Origin: Verrucomicrobiota bacterium
GTDB taxonomy: Bacteria > Verrucomicrobiota > Verrucomicrobiia > Verrucomicrobiales > Verrucomicrobiaceae
NCBI GenBank assembly: GCA_023429545.1
Contig: JAEYUU010000141.1
Coordinates: 1 to 20,679, forward strand
Direction: 5' to 3'
Length of the DNA stretch: 20,679 nt
Positions 8,428-15,789 of this stretch are shown here, in pieces. Within the stretch, counting starts at the first letter, position 1. The number at the start of each line of letters is the position of its first letter. The position numbers were made by a program, and so were the translations under genes. The notes below the pieces were generated by a model. The model did not search any database and was not told the DNA's origin. It worked only from the letters and a program-made list of their open reading frames with translations.

Positions 8428-10512
8428 ATGACGGCGCAAGAAGCCCAGACCCTTCTTCAAATCGAGCCTCCATTCTCCGCAGTGGAGCTGAAGTCCGCGC
8501 ATAAGAACGCCCTCGTGACCTGGCTTCCCGCGCAGTTCATGAACGACCGCGTCCAGCTTGGCAAGGCTCTGGAGCAGACGGCGCGCATTCACGAGGCTTA
8601 TGACGTGCTACGGTCCCTCTGTGAGCAGGAGCCTGATGAGACTGCCAATCCGTGGGTGGAGGAGGCGATGAAGCTGGCCTATGGGAAGGGTGGGGACAAG
8701 TCCTCCCCCTCGTTGGTGCCTGAGTCTGGCACCCCTGTGGCCTGGGATCCGCTCCCAAGCGAGAAGCCTGACGCTGCAAAGGTGGAGAGTTCCGCCGATG
8801 CTGATCTTAATGCTCCAGATGCGCCTCCCCTTGGAGAGGTGCTTCAGGTCCCCGTGCCGGTGCATTCCACGGAGCCGGAGATAAAGCGTGAGCCGGTGGA
8901 GAAGGCGGCTGCCATCCCGGCTGCGCCCATTGAGACGCCGCCTGCTTCCTATGAAGTCGGTGCTGTTCTCTCGACGCCAGCAACGGATGCAACATCGGCG
9001 GCGGTTCCAAATCCATCTCCTGCCGGGGCGGAACATCCGAGAGAAACCGGACGCGTGCCTGCAGCATGGCGCACGGAGACGACCCATGCCACCAAGCCGA
9101 CGACCATCACTCAGTCTGCCGTGGTGCCAGAACCATTCGAAGAGCCGCCTTGGGAGAAGGGCTGGATTGCCGACATCGAGGCCGACACGCCAACGTCCCC
9201 GCCCGCTGGCTCCAGCGCCTCTGCGGCAAATCCCTTCCTCCATGAGATCGGCCCATTGAAAGTGGTGCCGCTGAAGCCCGTGGACATTCCCAAGGTGGAA
9301 CTCCGGGAGGCAGCACCTGCGCAATGGCGCACGCCCACGCCTGCGCCTGCACCTCTGGCCACGGCACCAGTGTCGCTGCCTGCGGCTCCTGCATCTCCGG
9401 ACGCTGGCAAGGAAGGCACTGTGGCGCCGCGCGTGGACGCAGCCATCACCCAGGTGCGTCCGCCCAAGGTCGTCATTTCCCCGCGGTTGCGGCGCACTCC
9501 CATTCTCTCGCCGCCACCAGTACCGCCTGAGCCTGAGCCGATGCCGGTGCCGGTGCCCGCGGTTGTCCCTGTGTCTTCTCACGTTGCAGAGCTGCCGGCT
9601 GCCGAACCGCCTGTTGTTGTTGACCTGCCGGTTGAAAAACCGAAGCCGGTTGCACGGGAGACTTCTGCCGCGCATGCGGAGGAGGCTTCCGCTGCAGTGC
9701 AGGCGTCCCATCATGCGCCAACTCCGGTTGCCTCCACGGTCACGCCTGCTGCTTCGGCTCCGCCCGTGGTTGCCAAACCGGTATCCGTGTTGGGCATCAC
9801 CGCCCCGGCTGATGCTAGTGCCACTGTAGCGTCCGATGTCGAACTCGCAGGCGACCATGCACTGGTGCCTGTGCTCGGGGATCGCTATCATCCCGCGGAA
9901 AAGGAGTCCAGCCCCCACACGGATTCGTCACGGCATCTCCCGACGCGTCCATTCGCGCCATCAGGCATGACCGACAGGGAGATCGCGAAGGTGGCGGCGG
10001 CTGAGCGGGTTTCGCATTCCCCGCAGCCCGCCCAGACCACTGGTCGAACCCTGACCGTCTGGCAGAGACTGTTGCGTTTCCTGCTCGCCATCGTGTGCGT
10101 AAGCGGAGTGGCGTACGGCATCTACTGGACGAGCCAGTCAAAGTTTGGCAAGGATCCCTGGGGTATGGAGCCAGGGTCCGGTGGCCCAGGCGATCGGGTC
10201 AGACAGTTGGCCTTCGAAAGCCTCACACGCGCTGCAGAGCGGGGCAATGCGGATGCTCAGATGAAAGTCGCGCGCGCCTATCAGCAGGGGAAGGAAGTGA
10301 AGGAGAATCCGGAGGAAGCCCTGAAGTGGTTCCGCAAAGCCGCCGATCAGGGAAATGTCGATGCGCAGTATGCCGTCGGCGACGCGTACAAGAACGGTAC
10401 CGGTGTTCCCCAGGATAATGCCGAGGCTCTCAAGTGGTACCGCATGGCCGAGGAGAATCGCGAAAGGCAGAAACCGAAGGTGGAAGAGAAAGAAGATATC
10501 AGGCTCAAGTGA
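8428..10512 (+). CDS. Membrane protein with degenerate J-domain, long Pro/Ala linker, one TM span and Sel1 repeats
   Basis: This is a 694-residue protein in four parts. Residues 1-65 resemble a DnaJ J-domain (LKSAHKNALVTWLPAQF ... HEAYDVL), but the HPD tripeptide needed to stimulate DnaK is Leu33-Pro34-Ala35, so chaperone stimulation is unlikely. Residues about 70-520 are a Pro/Ala/Val/Glu-rich linker, probably disordered. A hydrophobic span lies at about 548-566 (LRFLLAIVCVSGVAYGIYW). The C-terminus carries two Sel1-like repeats (about 600-673, AERGNADAQ ... EALKWFRKAADQGNVDAQ), which normally bind proteins. With a single span the Sel1 part and the J-like part lie on opposite sides of the membrane, most simply J-like inside and Sel1 outside. 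Envelope scaffold is an inference. The ATG at 8428 starts directly at the J-like domain. Confidence 0.75.
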   Translation: MTAQEAQTLLQIEPPFSAVELKSAHKNALVTWLPAQFMNDRVQLGKALEQTARIHEAYDVLRSLCEQEPDETANPWVEEAMKLAYGKGGDKSSPSLVPESGTPVAWDPLPSEKPDAAKVESSADADLNAPDAPPLGEVLQVPVPVHSTEPEIKREPVEKAAAIPAAPIETPPASYEVGAVLSTPATDATSAAVPNPSPAGAEHPRETGRVPAAWRTETTHATKPTTITQSAVVPEPFEEPPWEKGWIADIEADTPTSPPAGSSASAANPFLHEIGPLKVVPLKPVDIPKVELREAAPAQWRTPTPAPAPLATAPVSLPAAPASPDAGKEGTVAPRVDAAITQVRPPKVVISPRLRRTPILSPPPVPPEPEPMPVPVPAVVPVSSHVAELPAAEPPVVVDLPVEKPKPVARETSAAHAEEASAAVQASHHAPTPVASTVTPAASAPPVVAKPVSVLGITAPADASATVASDVELAGDHALVPVLGDRYHPAEKESSPHTDSSRHLPTRPFAPSGMTDREIAKVAAAERVSHSPQPAQTTGRTLTVWQRLLRFLLAIVCVSGVAYGIYWTSQSKFGKDPWGMEPGSGGPGDRVRQLAFESLTRAAERGNADAQMKVARAYQQGKEVKENPEEALKWFRKAADQGNVDAQYAVGDAYKNGTGVPQDNAEALKWYRMAEENRERQKPKVEEKEDIRLK

Positions 10513-10653
10513 TTTGAAGCTCGGTGGATCCCGGTAGAAGACCTCCTTAATGTCATGGATGAGCACGCCCGGGACCGGCGATTCAGCAACGCGCGGATGA
10601 TGGTGGGTCAACGCGTCTTTGTCCTCACGGCATTCGAGCGCAGTCCGTTTGCA

Positions 10654-11226
10654 TCAAGGAATTGGCTTTGCCGTGCTAGGACTGCTGCTTGGGGAAGTCG
10701 CGCCTGCCGCTTTCCCCGGCAGCGCCACGTTCTTCACACGTCCTTTGCGCGGCTCGGTGTGCCAGAAGAGTGACGCGAGCCAGGAATCCGGAACGAAGGA
10801 GGCGTTCTGCTCCAGCCATCGGAGGAATCCGCGTGCCTTGTCCTGCCCCCACACATTCCAGTCATAGCTGAAGGTGTGGATATCGGCCGGATTCGGAGGG
10901 ATCGGTCCCAGCAGCTTTCCCTTCCATGTCTCGCCAGTCTTCAACCGTACACCGACCGATGCCCGGTCCGCCTCGGCAAGGAAGGCCGCGCTGGCGTTTT
11001 CCGCCGGCAGCAACGTCAAACTCCCCGGCATGAGGTCCATGGGAAAGGGGCTGGTATTCTTCACCTCACACTCGAGAGTCGTCCCGCCCCCGCCGGTCAC
11101 CGGCTGCTGGTTGAGGATGGTGAAGGTGAGAGGATCCTCCACGTTTGCCATGGTGACAATCAACCCCACCGCAGCGATGAGGATCAGCACGAGCAGGGCC
11201 AGGAGAAACTTGATGAGGCGGAACAT
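10654..11226 (-). CDS. Membrane-anchored hypothetical protein
   Basis: This is a 190-residue protein with a strong N-terminal hydrophobic helix (about 7-27, FLLALLVLILIAAVGLIV). It has no clear cleavage site and so is probably a signal anchor. The rest would be periplasmic: a beta-rich part (TFTILNQQPVTGGGGTTLEC, then VKNTSPFPMDLMPGSLTLLP) that reads like an immunoglobulin-like or LEA-type fold, then a Trp-rich segment and a Pro/Ser/Ala tail. No family was recognised. It converges with the Sel1 gene and is divergent from the ribbon-helix-helix gene, so it is probably a single-gene unit. No Shine-Dalgarno sequence is visible before the ATG. Confidence 0.7.
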   Translation of the reverse strand: MFRLIKFLLALLVLILIAAVGLIVTMANVEDPLTFTILNQQPVTGGGGTTLECEVKNTSPFPMDLMPGSLTLLPAENASAAFLAEADRASVGVRLKTGETWKGKLLGPIPPNPADIHTFSYDWNVWGQDKARGFLRWLEQNASFVPDSWLASLFWHTEPRKGRVKNVALPGKAAGATSPSSSPSTAKPIP

Positions 11227-11356
11227 GCGCCGAGGATACTATGCAGCGCCAAGGAGGAAAGTGGAAAGGGGGGCAATTGACCGGTCTGGCGGGAACACGC
11301 CGCGTTTTTCCTTGCGATCACAAGGGACGATGCCATTTCGCGACACAGGAGGTGTG

Positions 11357-11443
11357 ATGGTGTAGTATGCACCATGGTGTGGCGGTGCTGGCCGTGTGGC
11401 GCAAAATTGGTTGCGCACCATGATGGAGCTGGGATATGGTGTG
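11357..11443 (+). promoter_or_regulatory. Candidate operator: three ATGGTGTR motifs upstream of the RHH gene
   Basis: ATGGTGTA (11357-11364), ATGGTGTG (11374-11381) and ATGGTGTG (11436-11443) lie in the same orientation in the divergent intergenic region. The second is part of a perfect 10-bp palindrome, CACCATGGTG (11370-11379), and the third ends two bases before the RHH start codon. Ribbon-helix-helix proteins commonly bind such short repeats at their own promoters. Autoregulation is inferred from position alone. Confidence 0.3.
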
Positions 11444-11445
11444 AT

Positions 11446-11631
11446 ATGGCTACCAAGAAAACATCCAAGAAGAAGGCCGGCTCCCGTCATGGCATGCGCG
11501 CACCCGGCAAGACCCAGACCAGCATCACCCTTTCTGAGGATCTGCTGGATCGGGCCCGCGCCGTCGCGGAGCAGGATGGACGCAGCCTGAGCAACTGGCT
11601 CGAGCAGCTCATCCGCAAGCGTCTCTCCTAA
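11446..11631 (+). CDS. Small ribbon-helix-helix (CopG/Arc-type) DNA-binding protein
   Basis: This is a 61-residue protein. A Lys-rich N-terminal tail (ATKKTSKKKAGSRH) precedes a short strand (TQTSITLS), helix A (EDLLDRARAVAEQDG) and helix B (SLSNWLEQLIRKRL). This is the ribbon-helix-helix order, in which a dimer inserts its paired strands into the DNA major groove. The frame extends upstream to 11374, but the ATG at 11446 gives the normal RHH size. No toxin partner follows directly; the next gene, 313 bases on, is another RHH-like protein. It could be an orphan regulator or antitoxin-like; the basic tail may add nonspecific DNA binding. Confidence 0.7.
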   Translation: MATKKTSKKKAGSRHGMRAPGKTQTSITLSEDLLDRARAVAEQDGRSLSNWLEQLIRKRLS

Positions 11632-11675
11632 ACGAGTGCAGCAAACCACCAGAAAATCTGGGGTGTTTTCACTCC

Positions 11676-11726
11676 CCCGGCTATCTCGCGACAATCGTCA
11701 CCGCGGGAGCCGGGTGATCTGTTTTT
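11676..11726 (+). terminator. Possible intrinsic terminator after the small RHH gene
   Basis: A perfect 7-bp inverted repeat, CCCGGCT (11676-11682) and AGCCGGG (11708-11714), encloses a second CGCG/CGCG pairing and is followed within 8 bases by a T5 run (11722-11726). It lies 45 bases after the RHH stop codon. The loop is long (25 bases), so this is weaker than a standard terminator. Nothing else was recognised in the 313-base gap 11632-11944. Confidence 0.35.
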
Positions 11727-11944
11727 GCCATTAAACGCTGAGCGCCGTTTCGCCGGAGGTGCGACGAGGTGGGCAGAGATTTCCGGCCGAGTTTTCGGTG
11801 AGGACATCATGGGGTTCCACGGAGAGGAGGGGCCAAAAATGAGCATCTGTTCATGCGAACACGTTTGCCATTGAGGGATTTTCGACCATGCTGTGAGGCT
11901 CCGCACACACTAAGGACAAAACCACCCAATCCCTAAATTTTCCC

Positions 11945-12268
11945 ATGGCCTCGCACACCCGATCCACGAAGCTCCCCGCCTGCCTTGCCGAGGCGGCTGA
12001 ACTGCGGGCAAAGGCCCTCGGTTACCCGAGTTGGAATGCCTACATCAAGGGACTGATCCGCTATGATCTCCTGGTGCAGGGTGAACACACCGTCACACTG
12101 CCCTGGGCCACCTGTGCGCTGGACGTGCAGGATCAGATAGATGCGAAACTGCTCACCCTCACGGAAAAAGGAAAAGGCGAGCGCGGGCAGTTGCTGACGC
12201 GCATTGTGAAGAAGTTCGACCTCCATGCGGGTAAAAGCGTGCCGGCCGAAGCCTTGGAGACGGACTGA
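11945..12268 (+). CDS. Hypothetical protein with ribbon-helix-helix-like N-terminus
   Basis: This is a 107-residue protein starting at the ATG at 11945. The N-terminus (RSTKLPACLAEAAELRAKAL followed by GYPSWNAYIKGLIRYDLL) has a short strand and two helices like a ribbon-helix-helix fold. A central HTVTLP strand and a charged helical C-terminus (residues about 60-95) follow. It has no signal peptide. The fold differs in sequence from the neighbouring 61-residue RHH protein, so it does not look like a recent duplicate. A DNA-binding regulator is likely but not certain, and no partner gene is overlapping. Confidence 0.6.
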   Translation: MASHTRSTKLPACLAEAAELRAKALGYPSWNAYIKGLIRYDLLVQGEHTVTLPWATCALDVQDQIDAKLLTLTEKGKGERGQLLTRIVKKFDLHAGKSVPAEALETD

Positions 12269-12403
12269 CTAGGCGGGTGGGCGAGTGTCTCAGAAGGTGG
12301 AATCATCGAAGGAGAGACTTTTGAGGTGAACCGAACTGAGTCTGAAGATTCGCTCAATCGTGCATTCTGGTAATTTTGATGATGCTCCCGGCAGCCTTCA
12401 GGC

Positions 12404-12432
12404 TTGTGGAAGTCCTTACGCTTGAGTATAGG
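12404..12432 (+). promoter_or_regulatory. Possible promoter for the TIR-like gene
   Basis: TTGTGG (12404-12409) and TATAGG (12427-12432) are separated by the optimal 17 bases and lie about 70 bases before the ATG at 12503. Matches to the sigma-70 consensus are partial (3 of 6 and 4 of 6), so only the spacing and position support it. Confidence 0.28.
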
Positions 12433-12502
12433 ATGCGTGATGCGTTCCGCCTGAGGGGCCGGACGCAGGCAGCCCCCCTGCGTGCCAAGAACAACCCGCC
12501 CG

Positions 12503-14578
12503 ATGAAACCCCAGCGTCATATCCATTTGTGCTACGCAAGTCAGGACACCGACAAGGTGTGGCCATGGATCACGGTGTTGGAGCAGGACTATGGTCTGCA
12601 ATGCGGACATCCGGGTCCCTTTCCCCATCCCAAGCTGAGCGCGGAGGAGAATCAACAGGCGCGTGAGCGCAAAGTTTCCGGCGCACTGGCCGTCATTTTC
12701 TTCACCTCCCGCGCCGCACTGGACTCGAAGCTGGTGGTGAACCAGTTCCTCCAGGCCATTGAGTCCAAGCCGGTGCTGGTCTTTCTCTTGGAGGACAAGT
12801 CTTCCATGGCTACGCCGCGCTGGTTTGAGAAGGTGCTCGCCGAGCAGCAGTGCATTTCGGCCTGGCAGCAGGACAATTCCCAGACCAGCCAGCAGCTTGA
12901 GTCCTTCCTCACAGGTCTTGGGTTGATGTCACAAGCACTGCGGCGGCCGTCGCGTGCCACGGAGCCTCCCCCGGGTGCGGGTCCGGCCGCAAATGTTCCC
13001 TCACGCGTTCCGGATCGTCCGGCCAGCGCGCCGATGCCCACCGTGGCCTCCGTGATCGCACCGCTGAGCACGCCGACCATACCGCCGTTGAGTTCGAGTT
13101 TCGCTGTCCCCGCAAATATCGCAGCGGCGACGCCACCCGCAGCGGCCCCCGTGGCCGCCCCTCGGCCCATGCCAGCCGCGCCGCCGGTGAGCGCGCCCGT
13201 GACGCCAACGCCGAACCCGATCGCGCCCGCATCTGTGCCCGGGAGCACGCCGGCGGCTCCTCCCGCCGCCACTGTGCCTTCAGCGGTGTCACCAGCCAGC
13301 ACTCCGGCGGTATCGCGGGTGAGCCCGCCGGTGACGCCTCCGGCAGGTATCCCAGCCGCTCCGCCGGTCAGCACGCCAGCGACCCATCCTGCCACGGTTC
13401 CTTCGGCGGTGCCCCCGGCTAGTACTCCTGCAGTATCGCGGGTGAGTCCGCCGGTGACGCCTCCGGCAGGCATGCCTGCATCTCCGCCAGTGAGCGCCGC
13501 TGCGTATGTGCCCGCGAGCACGCCTGCAGTGGCGCCTCCGGCAAGTACCTCCGCGGCTCCACCCGTGAGCGCGCCAGTGACACCATCTTCAGGTGTGCCG
13601 GTATATGGACCAACAGGCGTACCCGCGGCGCCGTCAACACCCACCCATGCACATGTTCCCGCGAGTACCCCGGTAAATCCTCCGGCAGGCGTGCCATCAG
13701 CAGTGCCACCAAGTACACCAGCAGTATCGCGAGTGAGCGCGCCTGAGGCACCTCCCGTGAGTGCTCCCGCCTATGTGCCAGCGAGCACACCGGCAGCCGC
13801 ACCTGCGACTCCGTCCACGAGCGCTGCGGCGAACGTGCCCGCGAGCACTCCAGCGGCAACCCCAGCCGCCTCACCGGCGAGCTTGGCGGCATATTTGCAG
13901 CCGAGTGCACTGCCTGCCCCTCAGTCAGCGAGTCTCGCGAGCACACCTGCCGCTGCTGCGCATGCACCTGCGCCCGTGATTACTCCGGCTTCGGCACCTC
14001 CGGCTAGCACTCCAGCACCAGCACCAGCACCAGTATATGCGCCGCCAGCAGCCGTGCCTGAGAGCGTTCCGGTATCAGCACGCACGATTGCTCCAGCGAT
14101 GCCACCCGCGAGTGCACCAACGGCTGCACCAGTGGCTATGCCAGCCACGCCTCCCGCGAGCACGCCGATTGCCCCCCCAGTCATCACGCCCGTAGAAGCG
14201 CCAGCGAGTTCCTCCGTGAGCGGACCGCTGACCTTGCCCGTGCATACACCTCTCAGCACCCTCCTGGGCACGGCGCCGACTCCGCAGGTGAAGGCAGCTC
14301 CAGCTCTGCCGCCAAAGCACATGCAGGACAGGGACAGGGGGCCTGCAAGTTCACCCTCAAACTCCAAAGGGGGCGCAAAAGGATCGCAGAAGGGTGCCGC
14401 GAGCGAACCTGAGAAAGAGGTGGTCACGGGGCCGATATTTGAGCCTTCCGTCGCTCCAGTGGTCATTCCCACGGATCCCGCGGAATGGTCACCCGCGCCC
14501 AAGGGGAGAGGCCTGTTGGGAAATCTCATGGGCGTGTGGGAGCGTTTTTGCTCGATTTTCGTCTCAAAACCCAAGTAG
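12503..14578 (+). CDS. TIR-like domain protein with long Pro/Ala/Ser-rich repeat tail
   Basis: This is a 691-residue protein from the ATG at 12503; a GTG at 12482 adds seven residues. Residues 1-145 read as a TIR domain: box 1 HIHLCYASQDTD, a strand VSGALAVIFFTSRAAL, the helix DSKLVVNQFLQAIESK and the strand PVLVFLLED. In NADase TIR domains the helix carries W-x3-E; here those positions are Leu77 and Gln81, so NAD cleavage is probably lost. Residues about 150-610 are almost entirely Pro, Ala, Ser, Thr and Val, with repeated blocks such as STPAVSRVSPPVTPPAG. The C-terminus is charged and ends in an amphipathic helix (GLLGNLMGVWERFCSIF). There is no signal peptide and no full span, so it is cytosolic, perhaps membrane-associated. 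A scaffold or adaptor role is inferred; no defence partner gene is adjacent. Confidence 0.65.
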   Translation: MKPQRHIHLCYASQDTDKVWPWITVLEQDYGLQCGHPGPFPHPKLSAEENQQARERKVSGALAVIFFTSRAALDSKLVVNQFLQAIESKPVLVFLLEDKSSMATPRWFEKVLAEQQCISAWQQDNSQTSQQLESFLTGLGLMSQALRRPSRATEPPPGAGPAANVPSRVPDRPASAPMPTVASVIAPLSTPTIPPLSSSFAVPANIAAATPPAAAPVAAPRPMPAAPPVSAPVTPTPNPIAPASVPGSTPAAPPAATVPSAVSPASTPAVSRVSPPVTPPAGIPAAPPVSTPATHPATVPSAVPPASTPAVSRVSPPVTPPAGMPASPPVSAAAYVPASTPAVAPPASTSAAPPVSAPVTPSSGVPVYGPTGVPAAPSTPTHAHVPASTPVNPPAGVPSAVPPSTPAVSRVSAPEAPPVSAPAYVPASTPAAAPATPSTSAAANVPASTPAATPAASPASLAAYLQPSALPAPQSASLASTPAAAAHAPAPVITPASAPPASTPAPAPAPVYAPPAAVPESVPVSARTIAPAMPPASAPTAAPVAMPATPPASTPIAPPVITPVEAPASSSVSGPLTLPVHTPLSTLLGTAPTPQVKAAPALPPKHMQDRDRGPASSPSNSKGGAKGSQKGAASEPEKEVVTGPIFEPSVAPVVIPTDPAEWSPAPKGRGLLGNLMGVWERFCSIFVSKPK
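13310..13760 (+). repeat. In-frame repeats in the Pro/Ala-rich tail
   Basis: The block beginning GTATCGCGGGTGAG recurs at 13310, 13433 and, more diverged, 13724. The first two copies are 123 bases (41 codons) apart and are almost identical over about 45 bases (VSRVSPPVTPPAG). The third is 291 bases (97 codons) further on. All spacings are multiples of three, so the tail can expand or contract without a frameshift. Confidence 0.75.
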
Positions 14579-14787
14579 AAGAGGGGATCATCCCGGCTTG
14601 GTTGTCTTTGCCCGCTCCTACCGCACCACAGGAGCGTATTTGGATTCGTTGGGCTTGGCTCGCGGGAGTGGGATGGCTGGCAGGAGCGGATACGCTTTAC
14701 CGCCCTCCTGACACCGTCTATGGCTCATGGCAGCCATGGGCACGGTCAATGGCTCCCGAGTGTTCATCAGTCGTAGCAGTTTCGCGC

Positions 14788-15372
14788 ATGCCCCTTCGAT
14801 CTCATCATTTCAAAGGTTTGCTCCTGGCGCTCCTCGGGCTGCTGCTTTTTGCTGCGCCGCTCACCGTATGCGTGTGGGAACCATGGCTGAAGCCTCTGGT
14901 GTATGAGACGGACGGGCGCCTGCGTCCGGATGATGCCATGCGCAGCGTCGGTCTCATCCTTTACAAGCACCTGTATGATCACCACCTCATGTGGCCTGTG
15001 GGAATAGCGCTCTTTGCGGGAGGGCTCGGCATGGGGCTGCGGGGGTACATTCCCTGGAGCCGGAAGCCGCTGAGCCGTGCGGCGCAGATACTTGGTGCGG
15101 TAGTCACCTGCGCGAGCGTCTTTTTCACGCTGCCGGTATTCCTGGTGGATCCACACTCCGAACTGCGACTGATGGGCTGGGCGGCACTGGTGATGGGCCT
15201 CACCCTCGTGGGTCTTCTCTTCGCCCTGGGTGCCGGCGTGCCTGCCGTGCTGAGGGACAGGCCGCGTGCTCCCGCGCTCGTGGGCCTGCTGCTCTGCCTG
15301 GCGCCGCTGCCGATTTCCATGGCGCTTCTTGGCATCGCTCATGCCATCCTTGGCATCCGCGTGGCTGCCTGA
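14788..15372 (+). CDS. Multi-pass membrane protein, hypothetical
   Basis: This is a 194-residue protein from the ATG at 14788 (MPLRSHHFKG). The open frame reaches back into the TIR-like gene, but the upstream part lacks membrane character and would overlap. About five hydrophobic segments are visible: FKGLLLALLGLLLFAAPLTV, MWPVGIALFAGGLGMGL, AAQILGAVVTCASVFFTLPV, LMGWAALVMGLTLVGLLFAL and LVGLLLCLAPLPISMALLGI. The loop between the first two carries charged residues (ETDGRLRPDD). No family was recognised. It converges with the next minus-strand gene. Confidence 0.65.
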   Translation: MPLRSHHFKGLLLALLGLLLFAAPLTVCVWEPWLKPLVYETDGRLRPDDAMRSVGLILYKHLYDHHLMWPVGIALFAGGLGMGLRGYIPWSRKPLSRAAQILGAVVTCASVFFTLPVFLVDPHSELRLMGWAALVMGLTLVGLLFALGAGVPAVLRDRPRAPALVGLLLCLAPLPISMALLGIAHAILGIRVAA

Positions 15373-15431
15373 CACGGGCGGAGGGTTTCCCGGGCCTGAG
15401 GTGCTGCAGCCTTGCGTCTGATGCGATCCAT

Positions 15432-15460
15432 CATGGTACATCATATTCAGATGTACCATG
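15432..15460. repeat. Perfect 11-bp inverted repeat with 7-base spacer
   Basis: The arms CATGGTACATC (15432-15442) and GATGTACCATG (15450-15460) are perfect reverse complements around ATATTCA. The site lies between two convergent genes (stops at 15372 and 15511). It is not GC-rich and has no T-run, so it is not a typical terminator; a regulator operator or recombinase-type core are alternatives. Confidence 0.7.
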
Positions 15461-15510
15461 GCTGGAGCGCTGCATGCTGCCATCCGCTTTTTGTGCCCGG
15501 GCCGCTGGGT

Positions 15511-15789
15511 TTAGCGGCAGCGGGAACGGTAGCTGTAGGACGGGCGGTAGTGGCTGTGATAGGAGGGCCGGCAGTTGTTGTAGTAGCCGCCTCCGCTGTT
15601 GTAGTAGAAGGAGACGCCGCCACCGCCATAGTAACGGGGTTGGCAGGTCTCCACATACACGACGCGGTAGACGGGGCGGCCGCAGTGGTCATACCCGACG
15701 CAGCGCTTTGTATAGTGGCCCGCCTCAGCGGCGGCAGTGATGCCGAGGAATCCAGCGGCAATGGCGGCAATGATGGCGAACTTTTTCAT
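15511..15789 (-). CDS. Small secreted Gly/Tyr/Arg-rich protein
   Basis: This is a 92-residue protein starting at the ATG at 15789, with a textbook signal peptide (MKKFAIIAAIAAGFLG, cleavage after AAAEA near residue 23). The mature 69 residues have a Cys-containing front part (HYTKRCVGYDHCGRPVYRVV, then ETC) and a low-complexity rear rich in Tyr, Gly, Ser, Arg and Asn (YYGGGGVSFYYNSGGGYYNN). Three or four Cys could form disulfides after export. The open frame upstream of the ATG reads only as charged filler. Such small secreted proteins often coat or bind the envelope; the function here is unknown. Confidence 0.75.
   Translation of the reverse strand: MKKFAIIAAIAAGFLGITAAAEAGHYTKRCVGYDHCGRPVYRVVYVETCQPRYYGGGGVSFYYNSGGGYYNNCRPSYHSHYRPSYSYRSRCR

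Noticed and set aside
8608..9918. Minus-strand open frame of 436 residues rich in Arg and Gly
   Set aside because: Complement of the Pro/Ala-rich linker of the J-like/Sel1 gene; Arg-rich composition is typical of a GC-rich antisense frame.
12503..12940. TIR-like gene considered as part of a TIR-based phage defence operon (Thoeris or CBASS type)
   Set aside because: No sensor, cyclase, SLOG or other effector gene is adjacent, and the catalytic Glu appears to be missing.
12652..13644. Long minus-strand open frame encoding a Gly/Ala/Val-rich protein of 330 residues
   Set aside because: It is the complement of the Pro/Ala-rich tail of the TIR-like gene; the codon bias of the repeats keeps the opposite frame open. 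The TIR-like domain upstream supports the plus strand.
13921..14574. Minus-strand Gly/Ala-rich open frame of 217 residues
   Set aside because: Same cause: a shadow of the Pro/Ala-rich coding sequence, with no domain of its own.
14485..14787. N-terminal extension of the five-span membrane protein overlapping the TIR-like gene
   Set aside because: The extension has no membrane segment or recognisable domain, and the ATG at 14788 sits just before the first hydrophobic helix.
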